From: DLAJ01 sp023663615
Lineage (GTDB): Bacteria > Bacillota > Clostridia > Lachnospirales > Lachnospiraceae
Direction of reading: 5' to 3'
Length of the DNA stretch: 64,000 nucleotides
Assembly: GCA_023663615.1 (NCBI GenBank)
Contig: JAMPHA010000001.1
Location: 558,001 to 622,000, forward strand
Shown here piece by piece: positions 23,967 to 32,497 of the stretch. Position numbers and translations under genes: made by a program. Under the pieces are notes generated by a model. The model searched no databases and was not told where the DNA came from. It worked only from the letters and a program-made list of their open reading frames with translations. Positions within the stretch are counted from its first letter, which is position 1. Each line of letters opens with the position of its first letter.

Positions 23967-25247
23967 CTAGCGAAGCTCCGTCTTGCCGCCCATATAAGGA
24001 CGAAGCACTTCCGGAATCCGGATGGAACCGTCCGCTTGTAGATTATTTTCCAAAAATGCGATCAACATTCTCGGCGGCGCTGCCACCGTATTATTCAGCG
24101 TATGCGCATAATACTTTTTGCCGTCCTCGCCGTTTACCCGAATCTTTAATCTTCTCGCCTGCGCGTCTCCTAAATTCGAGCAGCTCCCCACTTCAAAATA
24201 CTTCTGCTGCCTCGGCGACCATGCTTCCACGTCAAACGATTTCACTTTTAGATCCGCCAAGTCACCCGAACAGCATTCCAGCGTCCGGACGGGAATATCC
24301 ATGGAGCGGAAAAGATCAACCGTATTTTGCCACAGCTTGTCGAACCACATCGGAGACTCCTCCGGTTTGCAGACAACGATCATTTCCTGCTTTTCAAACT
24401 GATGGATCCGGTAAATGCCGCGCTCCTCGATGCCGTGCGCGCCCTTCTCTTTTCGGAAGCAGGGAGAATAACTCGTCAATGTTTTCGGCAGCTCCTGCTC
24501 CGGAAGGATTGTGTCAATAAATTTACCGATCATGGAATGCTCGCTTGTACCGATCAGGTAAAGGTCCTCTCCCTCGATCTTATACATCATCGCATCCATT
24601 TCCGCAAAACTCATAACGCCGGTCACGACGCTGCTGCGGATCATAAACGGCGGCACACAGTACGTAAAACCGCGGTCGATCATAAAATCACGCGCATAGG
24701 AAATGACCGCGGAATGCAGCCTCGCAATATCCCCCATCAGATAATAAAAACCATTGCCGGCAACTTTTCTTGCACTGTCCAAGTCAATTCCGTTTAAGCG
24801 CTCCATGATCTCCGTGTGATACGGAATCTCAAAATCGGGAACAACCGGCTCGCCGTATTTTGTCACCTCGACATTTTCCGTATCATTCTTTCCGATCGGC
24901 ACGGACGGATCAATGATGTTCGGGATTGTCATCATGATCTTTGTGATCTTTTCGCCAAGCTCCGTCTCCCTTGCGGAGAGTTCCTCCAGCTGTTTTGCCT
25001 GATCGGCAACCTGCTGTTTGACCGCTTCGGCCTCTTCTTTTTTGCCCTGTCCCATCAATGCGCCGATCTGCTTGGAAAGTTTATTGCGGTTTGCCCTAAG
25101 CGTATCCGCCTCCTGCTGTGTTTTTCTTGCCTCGCTGTCTAATGCGATGACTTCGTCCACAAGCGGAAGTTTTTCATCCTGAAATTTCTTTCGAATATTT
25201 TCTTTGACTGCCTCCGGGTTTTCTCTTAAAAATTTAATGTCGATCAT
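23967..25247 (-). CDS. serS: Serine--tRNA ligase
   Basis: Class II synthetase that charges tRNA-Ser and tRNA-Sec. 426 aa. The N-terminal long antiparallel coiled coil (about residues 30-105) binds the tRNA long variable arm. The catalytic core has motif 2 SPCFRKEKGAHGIEERGIYR and motif 3 near NNTVAAPPRMLIAFLE (the usual motif 3 is xxRxLIAxLEN). YLIGTSEHSMIGKF holds the TSEH-type serine site (T-x-E). GGGAGGGG lies before the ATG. Upstream of the DUF3881 gene. Confidence 0.97.
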   Translation of the reverse strand: MIDIKFLRENPEAVKENIRKKFQDEKLPLVDEVIALDSEARKTQQEADTLRANRNKLSKQIGALMGQGKKEEAEAVKQQVADQAKQLEELSARETELGEKITKIMMTIPNIIDPSVPIGKNDTENVEVTKYGEPVVPDFEIPYHTEIMERLNGIDLDSARKVAGNGFYYLMGDIARLHSAVISYARDFMIDRGFTYCVPPFMIRSSVVTGVMSFAEMDAMMYKIEGEDLYLIGTSEHSMIGKFIDTILPEQELPKTLTSYSPCFRKEKGAHGIEERGIYRIHQFEKQEMIVVCKPEESPMWFDKLWQNTVDLFRSMDIPVRTLECCSGDLADLKVKSFDVEAWSPRQQKYFEVGSCSNLGDAQARRLKIRVNGEDGKKYYAHTLNNTVAAPPRMLIAFLENNLQADGSIRIPEVLRPYMGGKTELR

Positions 25248-25333
25248 TTGTCTGTCCCCTCCCGATGATTCGTTTTCGGTTTTTTATGATACGGTGATAC
25301 TGATGATTCTTATTGATTCCTGCAGACCCGCTG

Positions 25334-26386
25334 TCAGAATGTGTCCTCCACAAAAACGGATTTTTCCTGCACAAGATCCCGCTCTATCTCACTTGTGACA
25401 GTTTTTCCATTTTTATCACGGATAATGCGGACGATCGGACGGTCAGGAAACGCATGATTCTGCTTGACTACGATCGCCTCTTCTCCCGTGTTGAGCTTCA
25501 CTTTTGTTCCGCCTGGGTAAATCGCAATAAAATTCAGAAAATTCTCCACCAGCTCCTGCGGAAACAATTGGTTCGCAGCTGTCCGCAAGAATTCCACTGC
25601 CTTATGAACTTTTGTGCGTTCATACCCAATCCCGCAGATCATTTCATCGAACATATCGCAGATGGTGATGATCTGCACGGGAACCGGAATCGACGTCGCG
25701 TGCAGCGGATAGCCTGACCCATCTATGTGCTCATGGTGCATGAGGATCATATTCTTACTTTCATTTGACAGCCACGTCTCATTTTTTAACGAGGTATAGG
25801 CATATACCGGATGCTTTTTGTATTCGGCAAACTCTAACTCTGACATTTCTGTCATATTTTTATTTCGATAGTCGATCGTCAGGTACCGCAGCCCTAAGTC
25901 ATGCAGCAGACACGCCAAACCCATATCATGAACCGTATCGCTTGTCAGAGAATGTTTGAGGGCGACCACCGTAACCAATGTGCACAGGCTGATCGAATGC
26001 TCATAAATATCCGCGCTCCGTTCTCTAATATCGTAAACTTTTTCGAGCACATGATTTTCCGTCAGGATTTCCGTAATGATGGCGTCCGCCGTCTGGCAAA
26101 GTTCCTGCAGCTCATCATTATGTTGATACGTATGCTTTTCAATCACATCGCGAAGCTTGTCATGAAAATCCTTTTCCATATTTTTTCGCAAAATAACAAT
26201 TTCGCTGACCGGAACTTTTAATTCCTCATGAATAAAGACTTCCTTGATCTCAAGCTCTCTCAGTTTTTCGATATATTCTTTTTTCAAGACCGTGCCGCTT
26301 CCGAGTAAGACTTGATAATTCCTTGTCATAATGTCCTGTTCCAGAACATTTCCCTCTTCCAGCTCATCCACTTTTATTAGTTTCAA
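25334..26386 (-). CDS. HD-GYP domain protein (cyclic-di-GMP phosphodiesterase-like)
   Basis: 350 aa. The N-terminal ~60 residues (DELEEGNVLEQDIMTRNYQV) resemble the domain that often precedes HD-GYP. The HD-GYP domain shows LLHDLGLRYLTID for the HD dyad and HHEHIDGSGYP for the diagnostic GYP motif, so c-di-GMP hydrolysis is plausible. The usual HD-x-GK is HDLGLR here, so the residue after Gly differs. The start codon is TTG at 26384-26386, since no in-frame ATG with a ribosome site is near. Stands alone between serS and the DUF4446 gene. Confidence 0.85.
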   Translation of the reverse strand: MKLIKVDELEEGNVLEQDIMTRNYQVLLGSGTVLKKEYIEKLRELEIKEVFIHEELKVPVSEIVILRKNMEKDFHDKLRDVIEKHTYQHNDELQELCQTADAIITEILTENHVLEKVYDIRERSADIYEHSISLCTLVTVVALKHSLTSDTVHDMGLACLLHDLGLRYLTIDYRNKNMTEMSELEFAEYKKHPVYAYTSLKNETWLSNESKNMILMHHEHIDGSGYPLHATSIPVPVQIITICDMFDEMICGIGYERTKVHKAVEFLRTAANQLFPQELVENFLNFIAIYPGGTKVKLNTGEEAIVVKQNHAFPDRPIVRIIRDKNGKTVTSEIERDLVQEKSVFVEDTF

Positions 26387-26439
26387 TTCGCCCCAAGTCC
26401 TTTTCTGCTATCATCATTTTCATTATTAAATAAGGAAGG

Positions 26440-26958
26440 CTATTTTTTTGAAGAGTCGATCGCTATTTGAAGCGCTTCCTTTTCTTCCTCGCCGAGATCG
26501 ATCGCACATGTGCCTGCCGTGATCTCTTTTGTGTAAGAATAACAGCCGTCGCTGCTATGAACGGAATTCAATATAAATCCGTCATTCTTATCATTCAAAA
26601 GAGCAAGACTGAAGCTGAGCTTCCCGCCCATCTCCTTAAACGCATCATATTTTACAATACCGACCTTCTGGAACGTGAACGCCAGATTGTGATAAATTTT
26701 ACGAATATCTTTCCGATTCTGCTCGGTCGAACGCTTCAAAAATTCGTTGTCCTCTTTGATCGTAACAATATCGGACTCCAGTGATGCCGCTTTTGTGCCT
26801 TTCATAAAGCGGTTGATTCTTTTTTTCATCTTTGCTATCTGCACAAGAGAAACAATCACGAGGACCAACAGTACCAGACACAAAACTAAAATTCCTATGA
26901 GTACATACGCAATATCTAAATTTCCCAAACCTATCCTATCCAATAATTGACTATTCAT
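26440..26958 (-). CDS. DUF4446 membrane protein
   Basis: 172 aa from ATG 26956-26958, with GGAG upstream. One N-terminal TM segment (VLIGILVLCLVLLVLVIVSL) is followed by a coiled coil (ESDIVTIKEDNEFLKRSTEQ) and a soluble C-terminal domain (VGIVKYDAFKEMGGKLSFSL, NSVHSSDGCYSY). This family is often found just downstream of parB in Firmicutes, as here (60-nt gap). Function not known. Confidence 0.85.
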   Translation of the reverse strand: MNSQLLDRIGLGNLDIAYVLIGILVLCLVLLVLVIVSLVQIAKMKKRINRFMKGTKAASLESDIVTIKEDNEFLKRSTEQNRKDIRKIYHNLAFTFQKVGIVKYDAFKEMGGKLSFSLALLNDKNDGFILNSVHSSDGCYSYTKEITAGTCAIDLGEEEKEALQIAIDSSKK

Positions 26959-27017
26959 TCGTATTTTCTCCGTTTCCATCCAGGCAAGTCCGGTATCTGA
27001 CAGTCCGCCGTCATCTG

Positions 27018-27947
27018 CTACGGCGTGTTTGACTTGTTGAGCGTATCGAGAATTCTTTCGAGATCATCATGAGAATAAAATTCGATCTCGATTTTTCCTG
27101 TTCCGTCCCCTTTTCCGCTCACGGCAACTTTTGTTCCAAGGCGCTGTTTTAATTTTTCCTGAATATCCTGGTAAACCGCTTCCAGGCTTTCGTTTTTCTC
27201 TTTTTCTTTTTTCTCTTTGGCAGGCTTGCCGATCGCCTTTACGATTTTTTCTATATCGCGCACGCTCAGCTTTTCATCAAAGATTCTCTGCGCCAGCGCA
27301 TACTGCTCGTCCGCATCTTCAATCGCTAAAAGAGCACGGGCATGTCCCGTTGAGATCATGTCGCTGATCACCATTTGCTGCACTTCATCGGACAATTTCA
27401 AAAGGCGCATGGAATTGGTAACAGCGGCACGGCTTTTGGAAACGCGCTCCGCAACCTCGTCCTGTTTTAAGTTGAATTCCGTCAACAGCTTTTTATATGC
27501 CTGCGCTTCCTCAATTGGATTTAAGTTTTCACGTTGAATATTTTCGATCAAAGAGATTTCGACAATTTCCTGTTCTGTCAGATTGCGGATGATCACCGGT
27601 ACTTCTTTTAATCCTGCAATCTTTGCGGCGCGCCAGCGGCGCTCGCCTGCCACGATTTCATAATAGCCGTCGCGCTGCTGCACGAGGATCGGCTGCAACA
27701 GGCCAAACTGCTTGATAGAATCGGCAAGCTCCTGTAAGGCGTCCTCATCGAAATTTTTCCTCGGCTGATCCCTGTTCGGCTCCACCATCGTGATCTTTAC
27801 AAGCGTTTCCGATGATGATTCTGAATTGTCTTCTTTTTTTGCCTTATTATTCTCCGCCGTCTTCGGCTTTGCGTCTACGCCCAGCCCGCTCGGAATCAGT
27901 GCGTCCAACCCTTTTCCCAATCTCTTTGTCGCCATCCCCTTATTCAT
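27018..27947 (-). CDS. parB: Chromosome partitioning protein ParB/Spo0J
   Basis: CTP-dependent DNA clamp that loads at parS and spreads near the origin. About 309 aa. It has the ParA-interacting N-terminus (RLGKGLDALIP), the CTP-binding ParB/Srx domain (VAGERRWRAAKIAG and ENIQRENLNPIEEA), a helix-turn-helix (LKQDEVAERVSKSRAAVTNS) and a C-terminal dimer domain. ATG 27945-27947 directly after the parA stop, with GGAAAGGA, is preferred; the ATG at 27935 is possible. Its sites lie 1.3 kb away, at 28969-29221. Confidence 0.95.
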   Translation of the reverse strand: MNKGMATKRLGKGLDALIPSGLGVDAKPKTAENNKAKKEDNSESSSETLVKITMVEPNRDQPRKNFDEDALQELADSIKQFGLLQPILVQQRDGYYEIVAGERRWRAAKIAGLKEVPVIIRNLTEQEIVEISLIENIQRENLNPIEEAQAYKKLLTEFNLKQDEVAERVSKSRAAVTNSMRLLKLSDEVQQMVISDMISTGHARALLAIEDADEQYALAQRIFDEKLSVRDIEKIVKAIGKPAKEKKEKEKNESLEAVYQDIQEKLKQRLGTKVAVSGKGDGTGKIEIEFYSHDDLERILDTLNKSNTP

Positions 27948-28707
27948 CCTTTCCGCCAATGATTTCATCCGCCAAATTCATATATGCCTCCGCCCCCGCA
28001 GATTTCGGGTCATATACGCTGATCGGCATACCGTAACTCGGAGCCTCAGCCAAACGGATATTTCTTGGTATCATCGTTTCGTATACTTTTGCTTTCAGAT
28101 TTGCTTTTACATTTTCGACAACCTGCATGGAAAGATTTGTCCTTGCATCAAACATTGTAAAAAGAACACCTTCCAAATCCAGATCCGGATTCAAACGCTC
28201 CTTCACCAGATTGACAGTATGGATCAACTGGCTTAAACCCTCCAAAGCATAATACTCGCATTGAATCGGAACGAGTACGGAATCCGACGTTGTCATGGCA
28301 TTGATCGTCAGCATATTTAAGGATGGCGGGCAATCAATGATGATGTAGTCATATTTGTCTTTCACATAATCGACTTCGTTCTTAAGAATAAATTCTTTTT
28401 TATCAACGCCGATTAACTCGATTTCTGACGCGGCAAGATTTACGTTCGATGGGATAATATCAACATGTTCGATCACATTTTCGATCAAGCAGTCCCGAAT
28501 CGAACAATCCCCTAAGATCAATTCGTAAATCGTATTTTCTAATTCATTCTTGTCAATACCAAACCCGCTCGTCGTGTTTCCCTGCGGATCTGTATCGATC
28601 ACAAGAACTTTTTTCCCCTTTAGTGCCAATGCTGCCGAGAGGTTGATGGAGGTTGTGGTTTTCCCTACTCCTCCTTTTTGATTTGCAATTGCGATAATTT
28701 TACCCAT
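27940..28707 (-). CDS. parA: Chromosome partitioning ATPase ParA/Soj
   Basis: 255 aa deviant-Walker ATPase that works with ParB in origin segregation and regulates DnaA. Its deviant Walker A loop is QKGGVGKTTT (near residue 9). DTDPQGNTTSG is the Walker A' part and YIIIDCPPSL the Walker B. GAGGAAAGGA precedes the ATG. It shares its 3' end with parB (8-nt overlap). The region upstream holds an extended -10 promoter and the parS cluster. Confidence 0.96.
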   Translation of the reverse strand: MGKIIAIANQKGGVGKTTTSINLSAALALKGKKVLVIDTDPQGNTTSGFGIDKNELENTIYELILGDCSIRDCLIENVIEHVDIIPSNVNLAASEIELIGVDKKEFILKNEVDYVKDKYDYIIIDCPPSLNMLTINAMTTSDSVLVPIQCEYYALEGLSQLIHTVNLVKERLNPDLDLEGVLFTMFDARTNLSMQVVENVKANLKAKVYETMIPRNIRLAEAPSYGMPISVYDPKSAGAEAYMNLADEIIGGKDE

Positions 28708-28762
28708 TTCTATTCCTTTCCTCAGGATTTCTCTCGAATATCTCTCACAAATTCACTTTACG

Positions 28763-28771
28763 ATTATAACA
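28763..28771 (-). promoter_or_regulatory. Extended -10 promoter element for parA
   Basis: On the minus strand TGTTATAAT gives the TGn extension plus a perfect -10 TATAAT, 56 nt before the parA start. No good -35 is visible, as is usual for extended -10 promoters. Confidence 0.5.
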
Positions 28772-28968
28772 CTATTTGTCACGAGATTCTACCATAGATT
28801 GCGGATTCTTTTGAAATTATTTTGATGAATTTTTGTTAAAATAGACAGTCACAAATAGAAAATCTATATTTTGTGGTCGTTTGATTTTTTCCTCTGCTTT
28901 GAATAATGATGTTTCACGCCGTCTTAGAAAATGTTTCACGAATTTTGGTCACAACATCTTGTGGAAAA

Positions 28969-28984
28969 TGTTTCACGTGAAACA
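28969..28984. other. parS site 1
   Basis: Perfect 16-bp palindrome TGTTTCACGTGAAACA, the canonical ParB/Spo0J binding site. Confidence 0.97.
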
Positions 28985-29018
28985 TAAATATCGTGTTTGG
29001 AAAATTTTGGACAAACAA

Positions 29019-29034
29019 TGTTTCACGTGAAACA
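29019..29034. other. parS site 2
   Basis: Second perfect TGTTTCACGTGAAACA, exactly 50 bp after site 1. The flanks extend the symmetry (CAA...TTG). Confidence 0.97.
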
Positions 29035-29205
29035 TTGTTTAATATCAAAACTAGATATAGATTAGTGTAAATAGCAAAGATCCAATAACGATGTAATTAT
29101 GATATAAGACTAAATTTTTTATGATAGATTCTTTATAAATTCAGGTATCAAAAGCCCTGCAATCAAAATGTCAGCAGATTGTGCAAAAGATTTTTCCTAT
29201 TTCAA

Positions 29206-29221
29206 TGTTTCACATGAAACA
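29206..29221. other. parS site 3 (one mismatch)
   Basis: TGTTTCACATGAAACA differs from the consensus at one central base. Half-sites TGTTTCACG at 28910 and 28932 lie in the same 716-bp gene-free stretch (28708-29423). Apart from these sites and promoters I see nothing else there; it is strongly A+T-rich. Confidence 0.85.
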
Positions 29222-29423
29222 TTTTCCAAACCAAAAGCGTCTAACTCATAGTGTTAAGATTCACGTGTTAAAAATAAAATCGAATAAGTTTTACCAGATA
29301 ATACTTTTTTCTTATTCACAAATAGAACAAAAGGGGGTAAACTTGAAGTATTCAAAATGAAAAGATGTGAAAAACATTTCACACGCGACGCCTGTTAGAT
29401 GCAGGGATCAGAAAGGCATTTAC

Positions 29424-30317
29424 ATGAAAAATTTTATCAAGACTCTATTTTCTATTCTATTGTGCACATGCGTTTTTTGTAACACTACGCTTATTTCTTT
29501 AGCGGATGGAAAATCCTTTTTGGAAGTAAAAGGATTTGCAAAAGCAAAGTTTGCATATACGACTTCCCTGGAAGATGTTATTTTTCCAAGCGAAGAATCC
29601 GAACAAGCTATTGCGGACAGCATGACTTCAAAAGAATATACGGACTATTTATACCGTCAGGCAGTTGACTTTTTCTGTACTACTAAAATTGATTTGGACT
29701 GGGATCATATCTTATGTGTTGGCGACAGCATTACGCTCGGTGTACAGACAGGAGTGGAAGAACCCTATCCAAATAATTATCCCGAGATTGTTGCCACTTT
29801 ATTCCACACATCTGTTGAGAACGAAGGAATTGGCGGTTCAACAATCTGGGGAAGCGGCCCTTATGCCATGTGCAAGCGGATCGTAAATTATGGTCCCGCA
29901 GATGCCGTATTCATTTTAGGTGGGACAAACGATTGGTTTTTTGGAGAAGAATGCAAACTTGGTGATCTGAACAGCCCGATTACCTTTACCTATGATTTCA
30001 ATTGGCTCTGCGAAAATTTGGAATCTTACTACCCCAATGCAGAAATCTTCTTTATCATTCCAATGGATCCCGCCGAATACATTGGAGTGGAAAAACACGA
30101 TGATGATTTCGATGTTATCAGAAATGTAGAACGAACAATCGCCGCAAACCACGGCTTCCATATTATCGATCTTCCGGCGCGAAACATTCTTTCAGGACTT
30201 GACCCGGAAATAAAAAGCGCTTATTATTCCGATCATTGCCACCTCAACACGTATGGCTATGAAACATTAGGAAAAATTGTCGCGTATGAAGCGCTGAAAG
30301 AAATGTTTGCCCACTAG
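29424..30317 (+). CDS. Secreted SGNH/GDSL-family hydrolase
   Basis: 297 aa from ATG 29424 (GAAAGG upstream). The N-terminal ~27 residues form a signal peptide (FIKTLFSILLCTCVF, cleavage near SLADG). The SGNH blocks are visible: block I VGDSITLG with the nucleophile Ser, block II GGSTIWGSG, block III GGTNDWF (Gly and Asn), and block V SDHCHLNTYG with catalytic Asp and His. Likely an exported esterase or lipase acting on cell wall, lipid or sugar esters. It lies next to the parS cluster, opposite in strand to parA. Confidence 0.87.
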   Translation: MKNFIKTLFSILLCTCVFCNTTLISLADGKSFLEVKGFAKAKFAYTTSLEDVIFPSEESEQAIADSMTSKEYTDYLYRQAVDFFCTTKIDLDWDHILCVGDSITLGVQTGVEEPYPNNYPEIVATLFHTSVENEGIGGSTIWGSGPYAMCKRIVNYGPADAVFILGGTNDWFFGEECKLGDLNSPITFTYDFNWLCENLESYYPNAEIFFIIPMDPAEYIGVEKHDDDFDVIRNVERTIAANHGFHIIDLPARNILSGLDPEIKSAYYSDHCHLNTYGYETLGKIVAYEALKEMFAH

Positions 30318-30343
30318 TATATCTATCACTCGCAAACCCACGC

Positions 30344-30438
30344 TTTCAGCGCTTATCGTCTGATCCGTAGACGCATGACCGCTTTGGAAAGCTGTTCGTC
30401 GCGCGGTATTTCAGCGCTCTATCGTCTGATCCGCAGAC
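30344..30438. repeat. Direct repeat of about 29 bp between convergent genes
   Basis: Blocks at 30344-30372 and 30409-30438 share TTTCAGCGCT, then TATCGTCTGATCCG and AGAC, with one substitution and about one indel. Each contains a small hairpin (GTCTGATCCG..AGAC). It lies between the SGNH gene (plus) and the LuxR-type regulator gene (minus) and could be part of a shared terminator. Confidence 0.7.
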
Positions 30439-30470
30439 TGTTTGCTCGTTAATCGCACAGGAAAAACAAG

Positions 30471-31109
30471 TTATATCGTGATCAAATTATTCTTGATCGC
30501 AAAAACGGCTGCCTGCGTGCGGTCGGAAACATCAATTTTTCGGAAAATACTGGATATATGATTTTTTACGGTCCGCTCGCTAATATCAAGCTGGATCGCA
30601 ATTTCCTTATTAAAATGTCCTTTTGCCACTAACTTTAATACTTCCAGCTCGCGCCTTGTCAGTGCATCAATTTTTTCTCTGTCCTCATCGCGATGAACAA
30701 GTCTGGAATTCAAAGCAGGAATCAGGTCAGGCTGAATATAAGTCTCTCCCTGATAAATATGCTTGATCGCTCTGACCAGTTCGGCGGAGCTGGAATCCTT
30801 TAGGATATATCCCTCAACGCCAATATCAACAAGATTCACTAAATATTCCACTTCATTATGGACAGTGAGCATCGCAACCTTGACCGGAATCCGTTCCTTG
30901 CGGATTTCCTGTAAAACTTCGATCCCATTCATGCCGATCATATTTACATCCAATAACAGAATATCCGGCACTTCCTGATGAAGCAGTTTCAGGCAATCCT
31001 CTCCGTTCGACGCCTGAGCAATGACCTGAATATCACCGTCAAATTCAATCAATTGCTTTACACCCTCGCGCACCATTTCATGATCATCTACCAGCATAAT
31101 TTTAATCAT
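30471..31109 (-). CDS. NarL/LuxR-family response regulator (DegU-like)
   Basis: 212 aa. The receiver domain has VDDHEM, phospho-acceptor Asp54 (LLLDVNMIGMNG) and a Thr/Lys pair in MLTVHNEVEY and ILKDSS. The C-terminal LuxR HTH has LTRRELEVLKLVAKGHFNKE and DISERTVKNHISSIFRKI. ATG 31107-31109 is spaced 8 nt from AAGGGG; the upstream ATG at 31115 is too close. The cognate kinase is 12 nt upstream on the same strand. Confidence 0.92.
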   Translation of the reverse strand: MIKIMLVDDHEMVREGVKQLIEFDGDIQVIAQASNGEDCLKLLHQEVPDILLLDVNMIGMNGIEVLQEIRKERIPVKVAMLTVHNEVEYLVNLVDIGVEGYILKDSSSAELVRAIKHIYQGETYIQPDLIPALNSRLVHRDEDREKIDALTRRELEVLKLVAKGHFNKEIAIQLDISERTVKNHISSIFRKIDVSDRTQAAVFAIKNNLITI

Positions 31110-31120
31110 ATGCATTCCCC

Positions 31121-32269
31121 TTATTCTTTCAAAACAACTTGCGCACAGGTTCCCTCGTCCGTGCTGCCTATATGAAAGGACGCCCCGATCAGATATGCGC
31201 GCTCCTTCACAAGTTCCAGTCCAAAATGCTTATCCGTATTATCTTTCAAAGAAAAGCCTTTTCCATTATCAACTACCTGTAACTGAATGACACCGTTTTC
31301 TCTTTTCAGCGTCATGGATACTCTGTCACCGCCTGAGTGAAAAATCGCATTTCGCAAAAGCTCCATCGCAATCCTGTAAAGAACAATACATATCTCATTA
31401 GAAATATCCGGAAGATCTTCCACATCCGCAACGATCATCATGGACGTATATTTTTGCTGTTCTTCCACCGCGTTTAACAATGCTTCCCGAAAACCAATAT
31501 CATCAAAGATCATCGGCCTCAAATCACTGATAAAATTTCTCGCCCTTTGTATGGTCTCGCGCAAATATTTTTCAACCGATACAAGCTGCAGCTTTGCCTG
31601 TACCGCATCCTGTTCCATATATCTGCCGCAAAGTTCCAGCATATGGATCGTATGCACAAGATCCTGCACGATCGTATCATGCAGATCATTCGCAATTCTT
31701 TTCCTGTCGCTGTCAAGTGCCTGCATAACATGAAGCATATTCGTTTCGTCCTGAAACATCTCAATCCCATCCGCATCATCTGATGCAGAAATCTGCTCGT
31801 TCATTCTCGCCTCTGGCTTCGAACGATAACCTGCGCTCCGGTCTCCCTGTGACAAAACCCACTGCGCATATTCCACATCATTTTTTTCATAACCGATAGA
31901 ATTGACAAATGTGTCATTTTTTATTACACACTCATCCGAAGATGACATGCTCAATTCCTGCCACACGTCACGCAGCGCCGAAATCCGTTTTTTGATCATA
32001 TTCTGCTTATGATAGAATGCCTGATTTTCTTTTTCAAAAATACGGATCTGCTCCTTGCCCTTCGCAATATCCTCCTTGTAACGGCTTTCAATATTCCGCG
32101 GTGAAAAAATCTTCACATCCGTATCTTCTTTTTCATAGAGAGATTCCAGATACCTTTTTGCCTGCAAAATCGCATCCTTATGTTCCTGAATCTGCCTTTC
32201 GATCTCTATCTGCTCCGACTCCAGATCTAAGATCACCTGATGGAGTTTTTCTTTTATCATTTTTTCCAT
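31121..32269 (-). CDS. Cytoplasmic sensor histidine kinase, DegS/NarX-type
   Basis: 382 aa, no TM segment. The N-terminal half is a coiled coil (IKEKLHQVILDLESEQIEIE, SRYKEDIAKGKEQIRIFEKE), as in DegS. The dimerisation and phospho-acceptor box is RKRIANDLHDTIVQDLVHTI (HisKA_3). The ATPase has MELLRNAIFHSG (N-box), VVDNGKGF (G1) and HFGLELVKERA (G2). Paired with the LuxR-type regulator. Target genes are not evident from neighbours. Confidence 0.9.
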   Translation of the reverse strand: MEKMIKEKLHQVILDLESEQIEIERQIQEHKDAILQAKRYLESLYEKEDTDVKIFSPRNIESRYKEDIAKGKEQIRIFEKENQAFYHKQNMIKKRISALRDVWQELSMSSSDECVIKNDTFVNSIGYEKNDVEYAQWVLSQGDRSAGYRSKPEARMNEQISASDDADGIEMFQDETNMLHVMQALDSDRKRIANDLHDTIVQDLVHTIHMLELCGRYMEQDAVQAKLQLVSVEKYLRETIQRARNFISDLRPMIFDDIGFREALLNAVEEQQKYTSMMIVADVEDLPDISNEICIVLYRIAMELLRNAIFHSGGDRVSMTLKRENGVIQLQVVDNGKGFSLKDNTDKHFGLELVKERAYLIGASFHIGSTDEGTCAQVVLKE

Positions 32270-32392
32270 GAAGCCCGACTCCATTTCTTAACTTATAAAA
32301 AGAGACTACATACATCTAGCATAATCACAAAACAAATATTATAATAAAAAAAGATACACAATCAGTTTTTGATTCAAAAAAGAAATATGTAT

Positions 32393-32421
32393 TTGAATGA
32401 TACCATATAATCCAGTATAAT
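32393..32421 (+). promoter_or_regulatory. Candidate sigma-A promoter for the alpha/beta hydrolase gene
   Basis: TTGAAT (32393-32398), a 17-nt spacer and TATAAT (32416-32421). It gives a leader of about 70 nt. Confidence 0.7.
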
Positions 32422-32497
32422 AATATCAGTATTTTATCAATCTGACCAAAAAATCATAAAATGTACCTACATTACACAGGCGGGAGTCGTGACATTT

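Noticed and set aside
28900..29225. CRISPR-like array
   Set aside because: The repeated 16-mers are parS palindromes at irregular distances (50 and 187 bp), not repeat-spacer units.
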